Shown here: one piece after another, positions 1-9,221 of the stretch
Layout of the letters: every line of letters starts with the position of its first letter
Numbering within the stretch: the first letter of the stretch is position 1
From: Streptomyces sp. NRRL B-1347
GTDB taxonomy: Bacteria; Actinomycetota; Actinomycetes; Streptomycetales; Streptomycetaceae
Length of the DNA: 64,000 bases
Direction of reading: 5' to 3'
NCBI RefSeq assembly: GCF_000720325.1
Contig: NZ_JOJM01000004.1
Location: forward strand, 342,230 to 406,229
Translations under genes and position numbers: made by a program
Notes under the pieces: model-generated
Databases searched by the model: none
Told to the model about the DNA's origin: nothing
Seen by the model: only the letters and a program-made list of their open reading frames with translations

Positions 1-5
1 GCCTC

Positions 6-620
6 GTGAAGCTGACCGCCGTCTCCGCGGGCCTGAGCACCCCCTCCTCCACCCGTCTGCTCGCCGACCGGCTGACCGAGTCGGCCCGGCAGGAACTCAC
101 CGCCCAGGGCCACGACGTCACCGTCGAGGTCGTGGAGCTGCGCGAAGTGGCCGGTGACATCGCCCACCACCTCGTGACGGGCTTCCCGCCGGCACGCCTG
201 GCCGCCGCGATCGACGCGGTGACGGGGGCCGACGGACTGATCGCCGTGACGCCCGTCTTCACAGCGTCCTACAGCGGCCTCTTCAAGTCGTTCTTCGACG
301 TGATCGACCCCGCGGCGCTCACCGGGAAACCGGCCCTGATCGCGGCGACGGGCGGTACCGCACGCCACTCCCTGGTCCTGGACCACGCCATGCGTCCCCT
401 CTTCGCCTATCTGCGCGCCGCCGTCGTCCCGACCGCCGTGTACGCGGCGTCCGAGGACTGGGGCTCGGGAGGCGACGAGTACACCGAAGGGCTGCCCGCC
501 CGCATCCGGAGGGCGGGCGGCGAACTGGCCGCGCTCATGGCCGCCCGCCCGGCCGGGACCGAGCCCGAGGACGACGTCGCCGCCCTCGAACAGCAGCTGG
601 CGGACCTGCGCTTCGACTAG
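6..620 (+). CDS. NADPH-dependent FMN reductase-like flavoprotein
   Basis: A 204-residue flavodoxin-fold protein of the NADPH-dependent FMN reductase superfamily, closest in pattern to the CE1759-type reductases that supply reduced flavin to luciferase-like monooxygenases. The N-terminal strand-loop (residues 5-18, Ser-Ala-Gly-Leu-Ser-Thr-Pro-Ser-Ser-Thr) is the FMN phosphate loop, and the TPVFTASYSGLFKSFFD segment near residue 80 is the conserved flavin-contact block. The GTG at base 6 is only five bases from the window edge and the frame is open upstream, so the true start may lie outside. The gene ends 27 bases before the LAL regulator. The partner monooxygenase is not seen and may be upstream. 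Confidence 0.85.
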   Translation: MKLTAVSAGLSTPSSTRLLADRLTESARQELTAQGHDVTVEVVELREVAGDIAHHLVTGFPPARLAAAIDAVTGADGLIAVTPVFTASYSGLFKSFFDVIDPAALTGKPALIAATGGTARHSLVLDHAMRPLFAYLRAAVVPTAVYAASEDWGSGGDEYTEGLPARIRRAGGELAALMAARPAGTEPEDDVAALEQQLADLRFD

Positions 621-647
621 CCCGGGCAGTCGTTCATACTGATCCGC

Positions 648-3512
648 GTGAACGCACCGGTCCGTGGCAGGGAGACGGAGCTGGCGTTCATCGAGGAGCG
701 GCTCGACGCGCTCGCCCGCGGGGAGGGCGGGGTCGTCCTTGTCGAAGGCCCCGCGGGCAGCGGCAAGTCCAGGATCCTCGCAGAGGCGTCGGCGTCCGCG
801 AAGCGGCGCGGGGCGCGGGTGTTCCGGGGAGGCGCGGACCCCGAGGACCAGTTCGTACCGCTCGGCCCGCTCCTCGAAGGGCTGCTCTCCGGGGCGGAAC
901 CGCTCCCGGACGCCGCCCGGCTCCGTGACCTCGCGACGGTCCCCGGCCAGCGGTTCTGGCTCCTCCAGGAACTGGGGGACCGGCTGCGGGACGCGGCACG
1001 CGGAGGTCCCCTGCTCATCGTCCTCGACGACCTCCAGTGGTGCGACGAGCTGACGCTCCTCACCCTGCACACCATCGCGGCCCGGCTCTCGTCGGACGCG
1101 ATCCTGTGGCTGGTGGCCGTGTGCGGCGCCGACGTGCCGCCGCAGGTGCGCACCACGCTCGACCGGATGCACCGGGGCGGAGCGCGCGAAGTGGCGCTGC
1201 GGCCGCTGGACGACCGGGCGATCGCGCGGATCACCGAGGACGTCCTGGGCGCGGTCCCCGACCGTGAGGTCCTCGGCGTCGCCCGCCGTGCCGAGGGCGT
1301 GCCGCTGTTGCTTGTGGAGCTGCTCGACGTGCTGCGGGACGAGGGGGTGGTGGCGATCGAGAACGGCACGGCCCGGCTCACCGGCGCCTCCCCGCCCGTC
1401 CGCTCCCTGTCCTCCGTCGGGCGCCGCATGGGCCTGCTGTCCGACGCGGCCCGCGAGCTCGTGGAAGCGGCGGCAGCGGTGGGGCGCCCGGTCACCGTGG
1501 GCCTGCTGGCCGAGCTGCTCGGCAGGTCCCCGGGGGCGCTGATCACCGCCGTGCGGGAGTCCCTGGACGCCGAGTGGCTCGTCGAGAGGGGCGATCGCCT
1601 GGAGTTCCGGCACGAGTTGGTCCGCGATTCGGTGGCGGCCGGGCTTCCCCTCTCCGTACGCCGGTCCCTGCGCGGGCAGGCGGCGGCTGCGCTGCCGGAG
1701 CAGGGAGGGTTGCCGCCGGGGAACACGACGTCTCAGACCGCACCTCCCGTGCCGCCCACCAGCCGTGCGAAGCCCGACGAGCGCCCGGTCGACGACCGTA
1801 CGGCCGACGACGGGGCGACCGACGACCGGGCGACCGTCGAGCGGCTGCGCACCGCCGCGGCCGACCTCGCGGCCACCGCTCCCGGACCCGCCGCGGACCT
1901 CAGCCTCAGGGCACTGGAACTGACCGCCGCGGACGCTTCGGAACGGCCGCGGGTCATCGCCGAGACGATCCCGCTGCTCTGGCGGACGGGCCGGGCCGCC
2001 GAGGCCCGGCACCTCGGAACCACGGCCTTGGCGACCGGCGGCCCCGGACCGGAGGACGAGGCGCGGATACGCCTCGGCCTGGCGCGTCTGTCCAGCCAGT
2101 TCGACTTCGCCGACGCGGTCCGGCAGGCCCGCGCCGGAGCGGAACTGCCCGGCATCCCGACGGACCTGCGGGCCCGGCTCCTCGCGCTGCTGTGCCTCGG
2201 CCTGTCCCTTTCGGGGGACAGCGAGGCGGCCGAGCGGGCCCTGCCCGAGGCGCGCGAGACCGCCGAAGCGGCCCGGGACCGCACCGCCCAGGCCACGTTG
2301 GCGGTGGTCGAATCGGTCGCCTGCTTCCGCCGGATGGACTGGAGCGAGGCACTGCGTCAGGCGGACCGGGCCGCCGCCCTGGCCACGGGCCCGGGCACGG
2401 CCCCCTCCCTGTGGGTGCCGGAGGCCCTGTGGCGGAGCTTCCTGCTGAACGCGGCCGGACGTTCCGCGGAGGCGCTCGCCGCCGCCGACGCCGGGGTGCG
2501 GCACGCGCGGCACCACGGGCAGACGGCTGCCACGCGCATGTGGCGGACGTACCGCACCCGCCTGCTCCTCGACGCCGGACGCCTGACGGACGCCCGCGCC
2601 GAGGCGGAAGCCGCATCGGCGACGGCCGACGAACTCGGCCCGGGCAACCTCACCGACGTCACCCTTCTGTACGCGCTGACCCGCGTCGCCGTCCACACCA
2701 ACGACCAGCAGGCCGCACGGGCGTACGCGGCGGACGCGCGTCGGATGCGTACCGACGAGGCACCCCTCGTCCGCCAAGTCGGCTCCTGGCTCCTCGCGTT
2801 GCTGGCCGACTTCGAAGGCCGCCCCGACCGTGCCGTGGCCGCGCTCGACGACGTGGTGAGGGCACTCGGCGCGGAACCGCCGTCCCACGGCAGCCCGCTC
2901 GACCCCGCCGACGCCCCCGGCCTCGTCCGCATGGCTCTGCGGGCCGGAGCCCACGACCCGGCCGTGCGGGCGGTCGCGGTGGCCGAGCGCCGCGCGGCGC
3001 TCAACCCCGGCGTCACGCTCCTCGCCGCCACCGCCGCGCACGCCCGCGGGCTGCTCGACAACGACCTCGACCACCTGCTGCGCGCGGTCCGGCTGTACGA
3101 GGGCGCGTCCCGGCCACTGGCCCGGGCGTCCGCGCTGGAGGACGCCGGGCGCAAACTGGCGGTCACCCGCAGGTCCGACGCGGTGCCGCAGCTGGACAAG
3201 GCCCTCGGCCTGTACACGCGCGCGGGCGCCGAGCGGGACGTCGCCCGGGTGCGCCGCCGGCTGCGGGCCGCGGGTGTCCGCCGTCGGCCCGCGTCGGCCG
3301 GGCAGGCCGAGGAATGGCCCGAGCTGACCGGCGCCGAGCTCGGCGTGGCCCGGCTCGTGGCGCAAGGCCTGACGAACGCGCAGGTGGCCGAGCGCCTCTC
3401 CGTCTCGCCGCACACGGTGAGTTCGCACCTGCGCCGCGCCTTCACCAAGCTCGACCTCACCTCGCGCCAGGAGCTGACCCGTCTGGTGGAGAAGCGCGAC
3501 AGCGGAGAGTAA
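648..3512 (+). CDS. LAL-family LuxR regulator with AAA ATPase domain
   Basis: A 954-residue large ATP-binding LuxR regulator (LAL, MalT-like). Walker A GPAGSGKS lies at residues 34-41 and Walker B LLIVLDDLQW near residue 125. A long helical TPR-like middle follows, and a C-terminal LuxR helix-turn-helix occupies about residues 890-945 (LTGAELGVARLVAQGLTNAQ). Such proteins are ATP-dependent activators of catabolic or secondary-metabolite genes, with the inducer sensed by the central repeats. The GTG start follows the reductase gene closely. Long open frames on the opposite strand and in other frames here are GC-bias shadows. The target is not evident; the neighbouring hydrolase genes are one possibility. 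Confidence 0.9.
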   Translation: MNAPVRGRETELAFIEERLDALARGEGGVVLVEGPAGSGKSRILAEASASAKRRGARVFRGGADPEDQFVPLGPLLEGLLSGAEPLPDAARLRDLATVPGQRFWLLQELGDRLRDAARGGPLLIVLDDLQWCDELTLLTLHTIAARLSSDAILWLVAVCGADVPPQVRTTLDRMHRGGAREVALRPLDDRAIARITEDVLGAVPDREVLGVARRAEGVPLLLVELLDVLRDEGVVAIENGTARLTGASPPVRSLSSVGRRMGLLSDAARELVEAAAAVGRPVTVGLLAELLGRSPGALITAVRESLDAEWLVERGDRLEFRHELVRDSVAAGLPLSVRRSLRGQAAAALPEQGGLPPGNTTSQTAPPVPPTSRAKPDERPVDDRTADDGATDDRATVERLRTAAADLAATAPGPAADLSLRALELTAADASERPRVIAETIPLLWRTGRAAEARHLGTTALATGGPGPEDEARIRLGLARLSSQFDFADAVRQARAGAELPGIPTDLRARLLALLCLGLSLSGDSEAAERALPEARETAEAARDRTAQATLAVVESVACFRRMDWSEALRQADRAAALATGPGTAPSLWVPEALWRSFLLNAAGRSAEALAAADAGVRHARHHGQTAATRMWRTYRTRLLLDAGRLTDARAEAEAASATADELGPGNLTDVTLLYALTRVAVHTNDQQAARAYAADARRMRTDEAPLVRQVGSWLLALLADFEGRPDRAVAALDDVVRALGAEPPSHGSPLDPADAPGLVRMALRAGAHDPAVRAVAVAERRAALNPGVTLLAATAAHARGLLDNDLDHLLRAVRLYEGASRPLARASALEDAGRKLAVTRRSDAVPQLDKALGLYTRAGAERDVARVRRRLRAAGVRRRPASAGQAEEWPELTGAELGVARLVAQGLTNAQVAERLSVSPHTVSSHLRRAFTKLDLTSRQELTRLVEKRDSGE

Positions 3513-3652
3513 CTGCTTCGTATCCCCTGTCGGCGCCGTGCCCTTGGACGGTTCGTGCGATGTGCCGATGCCGCCGCGTCCTCAAAATGATCAAGAGCTG
3601 CGGAGCGGAGCAACGATCCGCGGGCAAGAGATGGTCGAGAGAGGAACAGCGC

Positions 3653-4900
3653 ATGACCGCAGGGCCCCAGCGAGCCCGTCCTGGCAGCGCGGAGCTTCAA
3701 GCGCTCGTCGATGAACTCGCGGAGAAGCTGGGACGGTCCGTAGCGGTCGACGACCCGCTGGTCCGCATGGTGTGCACGAGCCGCCACTTCGGCGACGAGG
3801 ACCCGGTACGGATCGGCACCCTCCTGCAGGGCCGCGCCGACAACGCGGCCGTCCGCCACGTGCTCGCCCAAGGAGTCGCCCAGTGGTCGCGGCCCGGCTT
3901 CATCGACGGCCGGGACGACCTGGGACTGCTGCCGCGCTACGTCGTGCCGCTGCGCGAGCGCGGCCACCTCCTCGGCCTCCTGATGGTCGTCGCGCCGGAC
4001 AAGACGCTGGGAGAGCAGGACACCGAAGCCATCGCCTGGGCCGCCGACCTCATGGCCGCGCAGATGTACGTGGAGCACCTCGCCGCCGCCACCTGGAAGA
4101 CCGACGAGCGCACCCTGGTCCTGGAACTGGTGGACTCCAACGTCGCCACGCGCACCGCCGCCCGTCGGCGCGCGCTGGAGCGCGGGCTGCTCGGTGACGC
4201 GGAGCACGTCCTCGTCACCGTCGTCCACCTCAGCCGCGGCACGGAACCCGTACGGCAGTCGGAGGCGGCCCTGTGGGGGGCGCTGGAGAGCTTCCGGCAG
4301 ACGCGTTGGGCGCAGGGCGTCACCGCGATCGACCCGGAGCGGGCGATCCTGCTCCAGCTGCGCGACCGGCCTCCCGGCCCTGCCGAGATCGCCGCCCAGT
4401 CGGCCCGGATCCTCGAGGAACTCGCCACGTTCCTCGATCCGTCGGCGGCCCCCGTGGTCGGCGTCGGCGGGCGGCACCCGGCCCTGCACGACGCCTGGAC
4501 GTCGTACGAGCAGGCGCTCGTGGCGGCCCGCGCGGCGCGCCGCCTGGCGTCGCTGAAGGGCGTCGGCGACTGGGACCTGCTCGGGGAGTTCGCCGTGCTC
4601 CTCCAGCTTCCCGAGCACGCCCTGAACGACTCCCTCGTCCCGAAGCCGCTCCGCACTTTGAGCGACGCCCACGGCGGCGAACGCCTCCGCGACACCCTGC
4701 GGAGCTTCCTCGAACACGCCGGGTCCATTCCTCGGACCGCGGACGCGCTGCGCCTGCACCGCACGTCGCTCTACTACCGCCTGCGCCAGATCCAGGAGAT
4801 CACCGGACTCGACCTGGACGACGGCGCCCACCGGCTCACGCTGCACCTGGGGCTGCGGATCGAGGAACTCCTCTGCACGGGAGACGACGTGGCCGTGTGA
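3653..4900 (+). CDS. CdaR/PucR-type transcriptional regulator
   Basis: A 415-residue regulator ending in a PucR-type helix-turn-helix (about residues 345-400: SIPRTADALRLHRTSLYYRL), the signature of the CdaR/PucR family. The N-terminal 180 residues resemble a GAF-like sensing domain (Arg-Tyr-Val-Val-Pro-Leu followed by a LLGLLMVV strand), and the middle has the GGDEF-like CdaR linker. The frame is open far upstream inside the LAL gene, but the ATG at 3653, preceded by AGAGAGGAAC, fits the family N-terminus. It precedes an alpha/beta hydrolase by 161 bases on the same strand and may control it. The ligand is unknown. Confidence 0.85.
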   Translation: MTAGPQRARPGSAELQALVDELAEKLGRSVAVDDPLVRMVCTSRHFGDEDPVRIGTLLQGRADNAAVRHVLAQGVAQWSRPGFIDGRDDLGLLPRYVVPLRERGHLLGLLMVVAPDKTLGEQDTEAIAWAADLMAAQMYVEHLAAATWKTDERTLVLELVDSNVATRTAARRRALERGLLGDAEHVLVTVVHLSRGTEPVRQSEAALWGALESFRQTRWAQGVTAIDPERAILLQLRDRPPGPAEIAAQSARILEELATFLDPSAAPVVGVGGRHPALHDAWTSYEQALVAARAARRLASLKGVGDWDLLGEFAVLLQLPEHALNDSLVPKPLRTLSDAHGGERLRDTLRSFLEHAGSIPRTADALRLHRTSLYYRLRQIQEITGLDLDDGAHRLTLHLGLRIEELLCTGDDVAV

Positions 4901-5061
4901 ACCAGGCCCTCGCGTGGCTGAATTCCGGCGCTTCGACAAAGCGAGAACGATCTCCCGGCGGATTCCTACAGCACGCGGTGGTGGCGGCCGAGGGCCGCGT
5001 CCGAAGATGTGCGGGACGGGGCGGACATGCCGACAGGCCGCCTGTGAGCAGGGAAGAGACC

Positions 5062-5913
5062 ATGAAAGAACTGATCACGACGGACGGGACGCGGCTCGCC
5101 TACCAGGACAGCGGCGGCAAGGGAGTCCCCCTGGTCATGCTGCACGGCTGGGGCCAGACACAGGCGATGTTCCGCCACCAGGTCGAAGGTCTCGCGCCCG
5201 GCCGCCGCGTCGTCACCGTCGACCTGCGCGGCCACGGCCTTTCCGGCAAACCGCGGCACGGCTACCGCATCGCCCGTCTCGCCCGCGACGTGTGGGAACT
5301 CGTCGAGCACCTCCGCCTCGCGCGCTTCGACGCGCTCGGCTGGTCCATGGGCGTCTCGGTGTGGTGGAGCTTCATCGACCAGTACGGGACCGGCCGGATG
5401 CGGCGCTTCGTCGCCGTCGACCAGCCGGCGGCCGTCGCCGCCGTGCCCTGGATGACCGAGCGGGAGCAGCGCGACTGCGGCGCCATCTTCGACGTGCCGG
5501 GGCTGCTCGCCCTGGGCGCCGCGCTCGCCGCGCCGGGCGGCGACGAGGTGCGGGCCGACTTCGTGCGCGGCATGTTCTCCGGCGACCCCGACCCGGAGGT
5601 GCTCGCCTTCGTCGCCGAACAGATCACCGCGACGCCCGCCCACGCCGGTGTGCCGCTGCTGTTCGACCACTGCGCCCAGGACTGGCGGGACGTGCTCCCC
5701 AGGATCGATGTGCCGACCCTGGTGATCGGCTGCGAGGGAAGCCATGTGCACCCCGATTCGCAGCGCTTCGTCGCCGAGCGGATTCCCTTCGCGCGCCTGC
5801 ACGTCTTCACCGCCGACGTGGCGAGTTCGCACTTCCCCTTCCTCGAGAACCCGGCGGCCTTCAACGCGGTGGTGGAGAAGTTCCTGGCCGAGGAACCCGG
5901 TACACGGGCCTAG
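5062..5913 (+). CDS. Alpha/beta hydrolase
   Basis: A 283-residue alpha/beta hydrolase. The oxyanion-hole strand VMLHGWGQTQ is at residues 25-34, the nucleophile elbow Gly-Trp-Ser-Met-Gly puts Ser95 as the nucleophile, and a late His in SSHFPFLENP completes the triad. The ATG is preceded by GGGAAGAG. It resembles non-haem haloperoxidase or esterase-type hydrolases, but no substrate can be read from sequence. A second, unrelated hydrolase follows the AraC gene about 1.1 kb downstream. The two hydrolases with CdaR and AraC regulators may be one catabolic locus; this is inference. Confidence 0.85.
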   Translation: MKELITTDGTRLAYQDSGGKGVPLVMLHGWGQTQAMFRHQVEGLAPGRRVVTVDLRGHGLSGKPRHGYRIARLARDVWELVEHLRLARFDALGWSMGVSVWWSFIDQYGTGRMRRFVAVDQPAAVAAVPWMTEREQRDCGAIFDVPGLLALGAALAAPGGDEVRADFVRGMFSGDPDPEVLAFVAEQITATPAHAGVPLLFDHCAQDWRDVLPRIDVPTLVIGCEGSHVHPDSQRFVAERIPFARLHVFTADVASSHFPFLENPAAFNAVVEKFLAEEPGTRA

Positions 5914-5986
5914 CCGGCCTCCGCGATCCGCAGGCCTGTGCGAGTGCCTGCGCCCACCACGAAGAACCGTACGGTCTGGAGTTCCC

Positions 5987-6943
5987 ATGCCTCAGTCAGT
6001 GATGTCACGCGTGCCCGCGACGGAACCGCGGGCGACGGTCGGTCCGCGGCCGACCCCCGCGCCGCGGTCGGCATCCGCCCCGCACGCGGCCGCCGATGCC
6101 GAGTGGCTCGTTCAGACGCTCTCCGACATGCCGGGCGAGGAGGAGGGGAAGTTCCTCTACCTCGGCATGCACGTCCGCGGGCCGGTCACCAGCGTCCGCG
6201 CGGGAGCCAAGAGACCCCTGGAGCCGAACGACCTGGTCTTCTGCGACCCGGCCCGGCGTCATCTGCTGCGGTTCGGCGACGACTGCCAGATGGTCTTCTT
6301 CCGGATCCCTCCGTGCTATCTGGGAGTCACGGAGGCGGAGCTGAACCAGGTCCTGGGAGTCCCCGTGCCCGGCGGCGAGGGGCTGGGCGCGCTCGTGTCG
6401 GACTTCCTGTCGGCGCTGGCCACCGAGGCGCGCCAGCACCGGTCCACGAGCGGGGACCGGCTCGCCCGTACGGCCGTCCACCTCCTCTCCGTCCTGGTCG
6501 TGGAGCTCCTGGAGGCCGACACGGCGGACGGGGCCGCCCACGCGTCGAGGGGCGGTCACGAGACGCTGACCCGGATCCGGGCCTTCATCGAGGAACACCT
6601 GATGGACCCCGACCTCTCCCCGGAGTCGATCGCGCGCGCCCACCACATCTCCGTGCGGTACCTGCACAAGCTCTTCCAGAACGACGGCACCACGGTGAGC
6701 CAGTGGGTGCGCCGCCGCAGACTGGAGTCCTGCCGCATCGAGTTGGGCCGGTCGCGCCGGAGGTTCACCATGGCCGCGGTGGCCCATCGCTGGGGCTTCA
6801 GCAGCCCTTCGCACTTCAGCCGCGCGTTCCGGGGGGCGTACGGCATGTCTCCCAGCGAGTGGCAGTCCCTTGCGACGTCGGCCTTCGCCCCGACGGCCAC
6901 GGCTGGCGCCCGCGCATCCGGCGACCGACGTGCGCTGGCATGA
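5987..6943 (+). CDS. AraC-family transcriptional regulator
   Basis: A 318-residue regulator. The N-terminal part (residues 30-170) matches the AraC_binding_2-like ligand domain typical of actinobacterial activators. The C-terminal 100 residues hold two helix-turn-helix units (LSPESIARAHHISVRYLHKL and FTMAAVAHRWGFSSPSHFSR), ending in the family motif YGMSPSEWQ. The chosen ATG gives the shortest frame containing the full N-domain; a second Met lies five codons in. It sits between two hydrolase genes on the same strand, 73 bases after the first, which suggests it regulates one or both. Confidence 0.88.
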   Translation: MPQSVMSRVPATEPRATVGPRPTPAPRSASAPHAAADAEWLVQTLSDMPGEEEGKFLYLGMHVRGPVTSVRAGAKRPLEPNDLVFCDPARRHLLRFGDDCQMVFFRIPPCYLGVTEAELNQVLGVPVPGGEGLGALVSDFLSALATEARQHRSTSGDRLARTAVHLLSVLVVELLEADTADGAAHASRGGHETLTRIRAFIEEHLMDPDLSPESIARAHHISVRYLHKLFQNDGTTVSQWVRRRRLESCRIELGRSRRRFTMAAVAHRWGFSSPSHFSRAFRGAYGMSPSEWQSLATSAFAPTATAGARASGDRRALA

Positions 6944-7033
6944 CAGCGGCGGTGCACCGGCGTGCCATCGGTGCCGCCGCTGCGGCTCTACCGTGGCCCC
7001 GCACGTGGCCTGACACCGAGAAGAGAGCTGACC

Positions 7034-7756
7034 ATGACCACCCGCACCCCCACCGTCGTCCTCGTGCACGGTGCCTTCGCCGACTCGGCATGCTGGCTGG
7101 GCGTCATCTCGGAGCTGCGCGGCCACGGCATCCCGGTCCTCGCCCCGCCGAACCCCCTGCGCGGCCTCGCCGCCGACGCCTCCTACGTCGCCTCCGTGGT
7201 GTCCCAGATCGAAGGCCCCGTGGTCCTCGTCGGACACTCCTACGGCGGCGCGCTGATCACCGTGGCCGGAGCCGCGGAGAACGTCGTCGGCCTCGTCTAC
7301 GTGGCCGCGTACGTACCGCACGAGGACGAGAGCGTGGGCGAGTTGCAGGGCCGCTTTCCCGACTCGCTCCTGCCGGGCAACCTGAAGGAGTGGACCTATC
7401 CCCTTGTCGACGGGGACTCCGCCGTGGAGGTCACCATCGATGAGGCGGCCTTCCCCTCCGTCTTCGCCGCGGACGTGGCCGATGAGGTCACCCGGGTCCT
7501 GGCGGTGGCCCAACGCCCCCTCGCCGCCGCGGCCTTCGCCGAGACGGCCTCCGCGGCGGCGTGGCTGACGAAGCCGTGCTGGGCCCTGGTCGCGGGGGCC
7601 GACCGGGCGATCAATCCCGAGGTACAGCGCTTCGGCGCGCGGCGGGCCGGGGCCGTCGTGGTCGAGCTCCCGGACGCCTCGCACGCCGTCGCCCTGTCCG
7701 AGCCCCGACAGGTCGCCGAGCTGATCAGCGACGCGGTACGGGCGACGAGCTGGTGA
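7034..7756 (+). CDS. Alpha/beta hydrolase (EstC-like)
   Basis: A 240-residue short alpha/beta hydrolase of the plant salicylate-esterase/EstC type: oxyanion motif VLVHGAFADSACW at residues 9-21, nucleophile elbow GHSYGG with Ser69, and the C-terminal His in DASHAVALSEP. The ATG is preceded by GAGAGCTGACC, a fair ribosome binding site. These enzymes act on small esters or lactones. The gene is followed after 14 bases by the SsgA-like gene, so the two may share a transcript although their functions look unrelated. Confidence 0.85.
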   Translation: MTTRTPTVVLVHGAFADSACWLGVISELRGHGIPVLAPPNPLRGLAADASYVASVVSQIEGPVVLVGHSYGGALITVAGAAENVVGLVYVAAYVPHEDESVGELQGRFPDSLLPGNLKEWTYPLVDGDSAVEVTIDEAAFPSVFAADVADEVTRVLAVAQRPLAAAAFAETASAAAWLTKPCWALVAGADRAINPEVQRFGARRAGAVVVELPDASHAVALSEPRQVAELISDAVRATSW

Positions 7757-7770
7757 CGAAAGGAACGGGC

Positions 7771-8214
7771 ATGCAGCCGCCCCTGGAGATGACGATCGCC
7801 GCGACCGTGAGGACGGCGGAGTACGTGGCGCACGGCCTGGCCGTGCGCCTGGGGTACTCGCCGGACGACCCGCTGGCCCTGTGGATGGACCTGTACGTGA
7901 CCGGGGCCGAACTGCCCGACGCCACCTGGGTGTTCGGCCGGGACCTGCTCGCCACGGGGCTCATCCTGCCGACCGGCGAGGGGGACGTGCGGGTGCGGCC
8001 GCACGGCGAGGACGAGACGGACGTCGAACTCGTCTCGGGGCGGACCTGGTGCGTCGTCAGGCTGGCGGCGGACGACGTACGGGACTTCGTCGCCAGGACG
8101 CGGACCGCCGACGAGCACTCCGACGAGAAGGTCGCCACCGCGCTCGACCGGATCCTGGCAGAGACCCTCCGGCCGGGCACCAGGAACACCGACTCCCGGC
8201 CGCCGCATCTTTGA
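7771..8214 (+). CDS. SsgA-like (SALP) sporulation/cell-division protein
   Basis: A 147-residue member of the SsgA/SsgB family, which is restricted to morphologically complex actinomycetes and acts in septum placement and spore-wall assembly. Diagnostic stretches are LRLGYSPDDPLALWMD-like at residues 28-45, the TWVFGRDLL block, and WCVVRLAADDVRDFV. Length fits the family (about 130-145). ATG at 7771 follows AAAGGAACGGGC. The product identifies the host as a Streptomyces-like organism. Which paralogue it is cannot be decided without alignment. Confidence 0.9.
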   Translation: MQPPLEMTIAATVRTAEYVAHGLAVRLGYSPDDPLALWMDLYVTGAELPDATWVFGRDLLATGLILPTGEGDVRVRPHGEDETDVELVSGRTWCVVRLAADDVRDFVARTRTADEHSDEKVATALDRILAETLRPGTRNTDSRPPHL

Positions 8215-8300
8215 CACCCGGGGGTGACCTGCTCGTTCGTCCTGCCCCGGACTGCACGGGCCCCGGTGAGCCCCGCCCGGCGGTGGTTATGCTGCGGCGC

Positions 8301-8921
8301 ATGGACATAGTGATCCCGCTCTTCGACGACTTCGAGCCGCTCGACGCGATCGGTCCCTACGAGATCCTCGCGTACCTGCCGGGCGCCACCGTGCGGTTCG
8401 TCACCGACGAACCCGGCCCGGTGCGGGACACGCTGGGCTCCCTGCCGGTGCACGTGCCGACCCGGTACGCCGAGGTGGAACACTGCGACGTCCTCCTCGT
8501 CCCGGGCGGGGGCAGCTTCAAGGCCATGCGGGACGACCCCGGCTTCCTCGACTGGGTGCGCCGGATCCACGAAGGCACCCGCTTCACCACCTCCGTCTGC
8601 ACCGGTTCCCTGGTGCTCGGCGCGGCCGGCCTCCTCGAAGGCCTGACCGCCACCACCCACTGGGACGCGGCCGCCCAACTGGAGTCGTACGGCGCCACGT
8701 ACACGCCCGAGCGGGTCGTCAGGCACGACCGGGTGATCACCTCGGCGGGGGTCTCGTCCGGCATCGACATGGCCGTCCAGCTGGCCGCCCTGCTCACCGA
8801 CGAGGTGACCGCGCAGGCCATCCAGCTCTACACCGAGTACGACCCGCAACCGCCCTTCGACACCGGCTCGGTGGCCAAGGCCCCGGCCGAGGTCCTCGCA
8901 CGGGCCCGCACCCTGCGCTGA
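8301..8921 (+). CDS. DJ-1/PfpI family protein
   Basis: A 206-residue DJ-1/PfpI domain protein. Cys100 in FTTSVCTGSLVLGAAGLL is the conserved nucleophile-elbow cysteine, and Glu21 in GPYEIL is the usual partner acid. The THWDAAAQL segment matches the isonitrile hydratase and AraC-associated DJ-1 subgroup, but no helix-turn-helix follows, so it is a stand-alone enzyme-like domain. An in-frame ATG four codons upstream (8289) is an alternative start. The reaction (glyoxalase, isonitrile hydratase or amidase-like) cannot be assigned from sequence. Confidence 0.85.
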   Translation: MDIVIPLFDDFEPLDAIGPYEILAYLPGATVRFVTDEPGPVRDTLGSLPVHVPTRYAEVEHCDVLLVPGGGSFKAMRDDPGFLDWVRRIHEGTRFTTSVCTGSLVLGAAGLLEGLTATTHWDAAAQLESYGATYTPERVVRHDRVITSAGVSSGIDMAVQLAALLTDEVTAQAIQLYTEYDPQPPFDTGSVAKAPAEVLARARTLR

Positions 8922-8950
8922 CCGGGCGGCGGGTGCCGCCGCCGTCCCCG

Positions 8951-9217
8951 TCAGCCGGGCCAGGAACCGGTCACGCGGCGCACGGCGGTGGCACCGGCGC
9001 GGTCCACGGCGGCCTTCGTCGCGGCGAAGATGGCTCCTTGCAGGGTGGCGGCGAGCAGCACCTCGCTCCAGCCGCGGTGCTCGTCGGTGGCGTCCGGGGC
9101 GTCCTCGTCGCGGCCGACGACCTGCCAGGCCCGCTTGAACAGCGCTCCCGCGACCATGCCGCTGACCGCGCCGAGGGCGAGACCGACCGGCTTGTAGGCG
9201 ATCTTCGAGGCCTTCAT
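8951..9217 (-). CDS. DUF4235 membrane protein
   Basis: An 88-residue protein matching DUF4235, small actinobacterial membrane proteins with two hydrophobic segments (YKPVGLALGAVSGMVAGALF and LLAATLQGAIFAATKAA). It is the last gene of a three-gene unit: the DUF3618 gene ends four bases before its ATG and is itself coupled to the holin-like gene. The trio is widespread in Streptomyces and is thought to act in envelope stress. No catalytic residues are visible. Confidence 0.82.
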   Translation of the reverse strand: MKASKIAYKPVGLALGAVSGMVAGALFKRAWQVVGRDEDAPDATDEHRGWSEVLLAATLQGAIFAATKAAVDRAGATAVRRVTGSWPG

Positions 9218-9221
9218 GCGG

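Noticed and set aside
617..1726. Long minus-strand frame opposite the LAL gene
   Set aside because: Ser/Arg/Thr-rich composition with no family match; mirrors the third-position GC bias of the real gene.
2357..4939. 860-codon minus-strand frame
   Set aside because: Shadow of the LAL and CdaR genes; crosses the intergenic gap and has no domain.
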